A DNA stretch of 9,804 nucleotides from Bdellovibrionales bacterium (lineage in GTDB: Bacteria; Bdellovibrionota; Bdellovibrionia; Bdellovibrionales; JAMPXM01), in NCBI GenBank assembly GCA_005792225.1, contig SXSP01000248.1:1-9804 (forward strand), given 5' to 3'. Below the pieces are notes generated by a model. It was not told the origin of the DNA. It ran no database searches and saw only the letters and a list, made by a program, of their open reading frames with translations. The number at the start of each line of letters is the position of its first letter. Positions within the stretch are counted from its first letter, which is position 1. Below, piece by piece: positions 6,826 through 9,804 of this stretch. The position numbers were made by a program, and so were the translations under genes.

Positions 6826-7641
6826 ATGGCAAGAGTCATCTGCATCGCGAATCAAAAGGGTGGCGTCGGAAAAACGACAACGTCGGTCAACCTCTCGGCA
6901 TCTCTCGCGCATAAGGGAAAAAGAGTACTTCTCTTAGATCTCGATCCGCAGGGGAATGCTTCGAGCGGCCTCGGACTCAAGAAGCACGAGTATCAGGACG
7001 CTAATATTTATCACGTGCTGATAGGCGAGCACACGCTCCCGGAGGTAATCAAACCGACTCCCGTAGCGAACCTTGCAGTTGCACCTGCGAATCCTGACCT
7101 TGTCGGCGCAGAAATCGAGTTGGTGGACACGCCCAAACGCGAATATCGTTTGAAAGAGGCGCTCAAGCCGCTTCAAGATCAATATGACTACGTCCTTATC
7201 GATTGCCCACCTTCTCTTGGGCTCCTCACCTTAAACGCATTAACGGCTGCAAATACATTCATCGTGCCGCTTCAGTGTGAATACTATGCGCTTGAGGGTC
7301 TAAGCCAACTCCTGAATACCGCAGGTTTGGTGAAGAAGAGCATTAATCCGGAACTCAGGATCGAGGGCATTGTCCTGACTATGTTCGACACCCGGAATAA
7401 CCTGAGTCACCAAGTTGTTTCGGAGATCCAGACACATTTCGGAGACAAGGTTTTCCGCGCCATCATTCCGCGAAATGTGCGACTGAGCGAAGCGCCCAGC
7501 CATGGTCAGCCGATCATCGAGTACGACCAAAAATCAATTGGTTCCGTCAAGTATCTTGAGCTCGCAGAAGAACTTGATCAAAAAGTTAACGGAGCGCGTC
7601 AGGCTGAACCAGTAAAACGCGAGGGAGGCCTAGATGCCTGA
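6826..7641 (+). CDS. parA: Chromosome partitioning ATPase ParA (Soj)
   Basis: ParA is a deviant Walker-type ATPase. Its ATP dimer binds the nucleoid non-specifically, and ParB bound at parS stimulates hydrolysis, moving the origin region across the cell. The 271-residue protein lacks the N-terminal helix-turn-helix of plasmid type Ia ParA, so it is the small chromosomal Soj type. Motifs are the deviant Walker A KGGVGKTT (11-18, signature Lys11), A' motif DLDPQGN (38-44), Walker B VLIDCPP (123-129), and the C-terminal MFDTRNNLS (186-194) and IPRNVRLSEAPSHG (214-227) segments, whose arginines correspond to Soj DNA-binding residues. ATG 6826 is preceded by GGAG at 6812-6815, and the conserved N-terminus begins at residue 3. 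It overlaps parB by 8 nt. Confidence 0.98.
   Translation: MARVICIANQKGGVGKTTTSVNLSASLAHKGKRVLLLDLDPQGNASSGLGLKKHEYQDANIYHVLIGEHTLPEVIKPTPVANLAVAPANPDLVGAEIELVDTPKREYRLKEALKPLQDQYDYVLIDCPPSLGLLTLNALTAANTFIVPLQCEYYALEGLSQLLNTAGLVKKSINPELRIEGIVLTMFDTRNNLSHQVVSEIQTHFGDKVFRAIIPRNVRLSEAPSHGQPIIEYDQKSIGSVKYLELAEELDQKVNGARQAEPVKREGGLDA
7621..7628 (+). promoter_or_regulatory. Shine-Dalgarno of parB inside parA
   Basis: GAGGGAGG lies within the last codons of parA, 5 nt before the parB ATG at 7634, supporting translational coupling of the two proteins. Confidence 0.75.
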
Positions 7642-8782
7642 AGCTTCAGGGAATTCTCCGAACAGTAATAAAAAAGCGCGTCTTGGTCGCGGTCTCGGAA
7701 GCCTTCTTGGCGGCACGCCCGATCTGTCTTCGGATGCTCCAACACCACCAACGCCGAAAAAAGAGACTGCGCAAACCGCTGCTCCTCCTAAACCCGCGTC
7801 TTCACCGGTGGTTAACCAAACTGTGAAGCCCACAACTACGCCATCGGCCGTAGTGGCGCCCGCACCAACGACTACTCAACCTTTGGCTAGTCAGACTCCT
7901 GCCGTGACTAGCCCATTGGCTAGTCAGCCAACCCCGGTGGCTACTCAGCCGGCTCCATCAAAGATTAATGAGGAAGCTCAGATCTGGCAGATTCCGATCG
8001 ATCGACTCGTTCCGAATACCCAACAGCCCCGCCAAACATTTACTGCCGATGCGTTACGAGATCTCACTGCCTCTATTAAAGAGCAGGGGATTCTTCAGCC
8101 AATCACCGCAAGACGTCTGGGTGAGAGAAAGTTCGAAATCATTGCGGGTGAAAGACGCTGGCGGGCTGCCCAAGCGGCTGGACTCCACGAAGTCCCCGTT
8201 ATCTTAAGGAACGTCACTGAACAGGTCTCGCTCGAACTCGCGATCATCGAGAATATCCAGCGGGAGAATCTGAATCCGATGGAAGAGGCAGAAGCGGTCG
8301 AGCACCTGATGGTGACCTATAAGATGACCCAACAGCTCGTCGCTGAAAAGCTCGGTAAAGATCGATCATCGGTCGCAAACAGCCTCCGCCTTTTGACTCT
8401 TCCAAAGGAGTTAAGAGAGATGGTTCGCACAACTGAGCTTTCTGCGGGGCACGCTAAGGTCTTGTTGGGGGCCGACAATCCACAAACAATGCTGAATATC
8501 GCCAAGAAAGTGGTCAACGATAAGCTCTCCGTCCGTGCGACCGAGAAGCTGGTCGCGCAGGCAAAAGCGGACGCAAGAGCCAAAGATGATCCCGACGGAA
8601 CGAACCAAACGAAAGTGCCTCACCGTTTGATCGAGGGGCTTTCTTCCGAGCTTCAAAAACTCATTGGAACCAAAGTAGGCATCGACTACGCTCAGGGAAA
8701 AGGTCGGTTGACCGTGCACTTTTACACGGATGATCAACTGACCTCCATCGTGGAGAAGCTCAGACGTTCATGGCAGAAGTAG
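7634..8782 (+). CDS. parB: Chromosome partitioning protein ParB (Spo0J), CTP-dependent parS clamp
   Basis: ParB binds parS, closes into a CTP-dependent sliding clamp, spreads along adjacent DNA and stimulates ParA. At 382 residues it is longer than many chromosomal ParBs (about 290-300). The N-terminus carries the ParA-contacting motif LGRGL (17-21). Residues about 32-112 form a Pro/Thr/Ala/Gln-rich linker with short repeats. The CTP-binding domain follows (about 116-215), with GERRWRA (172-178) and ENIQRENLNP (206-215), both key CTPase motifs. A helix-turn-helix parS-binding region covers about 228-255 (MTQQLVAEKLGKDRSSVANSL within it), and a C-terminal dimerisation region covers about 330-382. 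It overlaps parA by 8 nt and the bactofilin gene by 13 nt. Nearby parS sites fit it as their reader. Confidence 0.98.
   Translation: MPEASGNSPNSNKKARLGRGLGSLLGGTPDLSSDAPTPPTPKKETAQTAAPPKPASSPVVNQTVKPTTTPSAVVAPAPTTTQPLASQTPAVTSPLASQPTPVATQPAPSKINEEAQIWQIPIDRLVPNTQQPRQTFTADALRDLTASIKEQGILQPITARRLGERKFEIIAGERRWRAAQAAGLHEVPVILRNVTEQVSLELAIIENIQRENLNPMEEAEAVEHLMVTYKMTQQLVAEKLGKDRSSVANSLRLLTLPKELREMVRTTELSAGHAKVLLGADNPQTMLNIAKKVVNDKLSVRATEKLVAQAKADARAKDDPDGTNQTKVPHRLIEGLSSELQKLIGTKVGIDYAQGKGRLTVHFYTDDQLTSIVEKLRRSWQK
7883..7948 (+). repeat. Short imperfect repeats in the parB linker coding region
   Basis: TTGGCTAGTCAG occurs at 7883-7894 and 7916-7927, and a variant GTGGCTACTCAG at 7937-7948. They encode LASQ, LASQ and VATQ in the disordered linker. 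They probably arose by slippage or local duplication. Confidence 0.7.
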
Positions 8783-9156
8783 AGGCAATCCGACAAAACG
8801 AAGGTGAGTTGAACCCCGAGTCCGAAATTGCTCCCGGGCAACTCACCGCGCTTTTGGACCAGGGCGCCTCGTTCGAAGGAAAACTGACTTTCGAAGGCAC
8901 CGTGAGGATTGGCGGCAACTTCAAAGGCGAGATCTTCACCCACGATACATTAGTCATTAATCCAGGTGCCGTCGTCGAAGCGCAGATCGAAGCAGATCTC
9001 GTCATCGTGAGTGGACATTTGACGGGCAACGTCTTTGCGCGTCGCCGAGTGGTCATGCACCCACCGGCGGTCTTCCGCGGAACAGTCACATCACCGAGTT
9101 TGCGAATTGATGAAGGAGTGACCTTCGAAGGTGCCTCCTACATGCCAAAAACTTGA
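8770..9156 (+). CDS. Bactofilin (DUF583 family), coupled to parB
   Basis: Bactofilins are small proteins that polymerise without nucleotide into beta-helical filaments, often at the membrane, and scaffold morphogenesis or segregation factors. This 128-residue protein has a short polar N-terminal tail (1-22) and a beta-helix of G-spaced short strands. Examples are ASFEGKLTFEGTVRIGGNFKGEI (33-55), INPGAVVEAQIEADLVIVSG (63-82), HLTGNVFARRRVVMHPPAVFRGTV (83-106) and SLRIDEGVTFEGAS (110-123). Phe45-equivalent core residues and GN/GE turns are typical. The gene overlaps parB by 13 nt, so it very probably shares the parAB transcript, and no strong Shine-Dalgarno is seen. Involvement in ParABS positioning is inferred from this coupling and from the known role of Myxococcus BacNOP bactofilins in organising ParABS. 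Confidence 0.92.
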   Translation: MAEVEAIRQNEGELNPESEIAPGQLTALLDQGASFEGKLTFEGTVRIGGNFKGEIFTHDTLVINPGAVVEAQIEADLVIVSGHLTGNVFARRRVVMHPPAVFRGTVTSPSLRIDEGVTFEGASYMPKT

Positions 9157-9330
9157 GACTCGAGCCTCCCTCGGGCGAGCCTATCGCCTTTGATTCCCTG
9201 AGAAACTTCAAGACAGCCTGCGAAGATGGTTTGCTCAATTCCGAAAGCAGGCGTATCTTCTTGACCGAATCTTTCCTCGGATGCTAGTCAAATCCGCAAA
9301 AACTAACGCAAAAACCTGACAGGCTTGGTG
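9157..9330. other. Intergenic region between bactofilin and the atp operon
   Basis: This 174-nt gap has no supportable gene. A weak hairpin just after the bactofilin stop (CTCG 9159-9162 with CGAG 9176-9179, extended by CC/GG across a bulge) has no T-run. A possible promoter lies at 9261-9290. The gap marks the break between the par unit and the atp unit. Confidence 0.6.
9261..9290 (+). promoter_or_regulatory. Possible promoter of the atp operon
   Basis: TTGACC (9261-9266) is followed after 18 bp by TAGTCA (9285-9290), with a TG one base upstream (9282-9283) resembling an extended -10. The -10 match is weak, so this is only a candidate. Confidence 0.3.
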
Positions 9331-9777
9331 ATGGAAATTCTAAATTCGCTTGGGGTCAACGGGACCCTGTGGATACAGCTCGGCTGCTTCCTCATCTCTT
9401 ACGTCGCCCTCACTCAACTCATCTTGAAGCCCTACCTCGCCGCACTTCGCGAACGTGAAAAACGCACGGTCGGAAACGAAGAATCAGCAGTACGGATGCT
9501 CGAAGAAACCAACCATCTCTACGGCCAGTACGAGAAAAAGGCTCGCTCGATCAATGCCGAGATGAAGGCCCAGTACGACCAAACTCGTGCGAAAGCGGTC
9601 GCTGAACATGATCGCCTCGTCGAGGCTGCTCGTGCGGATGCGAACAAGCTTCTTGAGTCAGCTCGGGCGAAGATTACGACCGAAATCCAGTCGGCCCGGA
9701 AAACTCTCTCCGCTGAAGTCCCCGCTATCAGCGCCGCGATCGCCACGAAACTTGCGGGTAAGGACATTTCTCTATGA
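9331..9777 (+). CDS. atpF: F0F1 ATP synthase subunit b (b' type)
   Basis: The b subunits form the peripheral stalk linking membrane F0 to F1 and resisting rotor torque. This 148-residue protein has one N-terminal membrane segment (about 12-32, LWIQLGCFLISYVALTQLIL), followed by the family junction LKPYLAALREREKRT (32-46). A long charged helix rich in Ala, Glu, Lys and Arg then runs to the end. A b-type gene immediately followed by a second ORF starting with a hydrophobic N-terminus suggests the two-b arrangement (b' then b). ATG 9331 is chosen, with AGG at 9321-9323 as a weak ribosome-binding site; in-frame TTG 9325 and GTG 9328 just upstream are alternatives. The stop overlaps the next start as ATGA. 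Confidence 0.9.
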   Translation: MEILNSLGVNGTLWIQLGCFLISYVALTQLILKPYLAALREREKRTVGNEESAVRMLEETNHLYGQYEKKARSINAEMKAQYDQTRAKAVAEHDRLVEAARADANKLLESARAKITTEIQSARKTLSAEVPAISAAIATKLAGKDISL

Positions 9778-9804
9778 AACTTCTCGTTCTGATTGCGCTG
9801 ATCG
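9774..9804 (+). CDS. Start of next atp gene, probably second ATP synthase b subunit (3'-truncated)
   Basis: ATG at 9774-9776 overlaps the preceding stop by four bases (ATGA). Ten codons are visible: M-K-L-L-V-L-I-A-L-I, a basic residue then a hydrophobic run, as in a signal peptide or membrane anchor. Several deltaproteobacterial b subunits start with such a segment, and position supports this. Only 31 nt are visible, so identity is inferred. Confidence 0.5.
   Translation, partial: MKLLVLIALI

Noticed and set aside
9159..9179. Terminator after the bactofilin gene
   Set aside because: The stem needs a two-base bulge and no T-run follows; too weak to call as a terminator.

Overview
The window reads as an origin-proximal stretch of a Gram-negative bacterial chromosome. 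The order yidC-jag-mnmE-mnmG-rsmG-parA-parB, followed by a bactofilin and the first F0 genes of ATP synthase, is the classic neighbourhood of oriC. The YidC fragment has a periplasmic domain ahead of its insertase core, which is the Gram-negative form. A bactofilin directly after parB, and an atp operon opening with paired b-type subunits, suggest the former Deltaproteobacteria, most likely a Bdellovibrionota/Oligoflexia-like organism. That placement is inference from gene order and protein character, with no search behind it. Base composition looks even, with moderate GC, and nothing suggests recent horizontal transfer.

Positions 1-1921 hold the 3' part of yidC and a tightly linked jag/khpB. 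A 72-nt gap (1922-1993) carries two adjacent hairpins. Positions 1994-6000 hold mnmE, mnmG and rsmG packed head to tail: MnmE and MnmG jointly modify the tRNA wobble uridine, and RsmG belongs to the 16S rRNA G527 methyltransferase family. Positions 6001-6178 are non-coding and hold five parS-type palindromes with centres 38, 38, 38 and 37 bp apart. They sit between rsmG (+) and a convergent gene for a predicted coiled-coil lipoprotein (-, 6179-6748) that I do not recognise as a named family. A sixth, perfect parS lies over the start of that lipoprotein gene, just upstream of a candidate parAB promoter. ParA, ParB and a bactofilin follow as one overlapping unit (6826-9156). After a 174-nt gap come an ATP synthase b/b' subunit and the first 31 nt of another gene, probably the second b subunit.

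The main point of interest is the compact centromere and segregation module: regularly spaced parS sites, ParA, ParB, a translationally coupled bactofilin that may scaffold the system, and an embedded uncharacterised lipoprotein whose start overlaps a parS site. Secondary points are degenerate ligand-binding motifs in RsmG (SAM motif I) and Jag (KH-domain GXXG loop). No mobile element, CRISPR array, tRNA or rRNA gene was seen, and no gap between genes reaches 300 nt.
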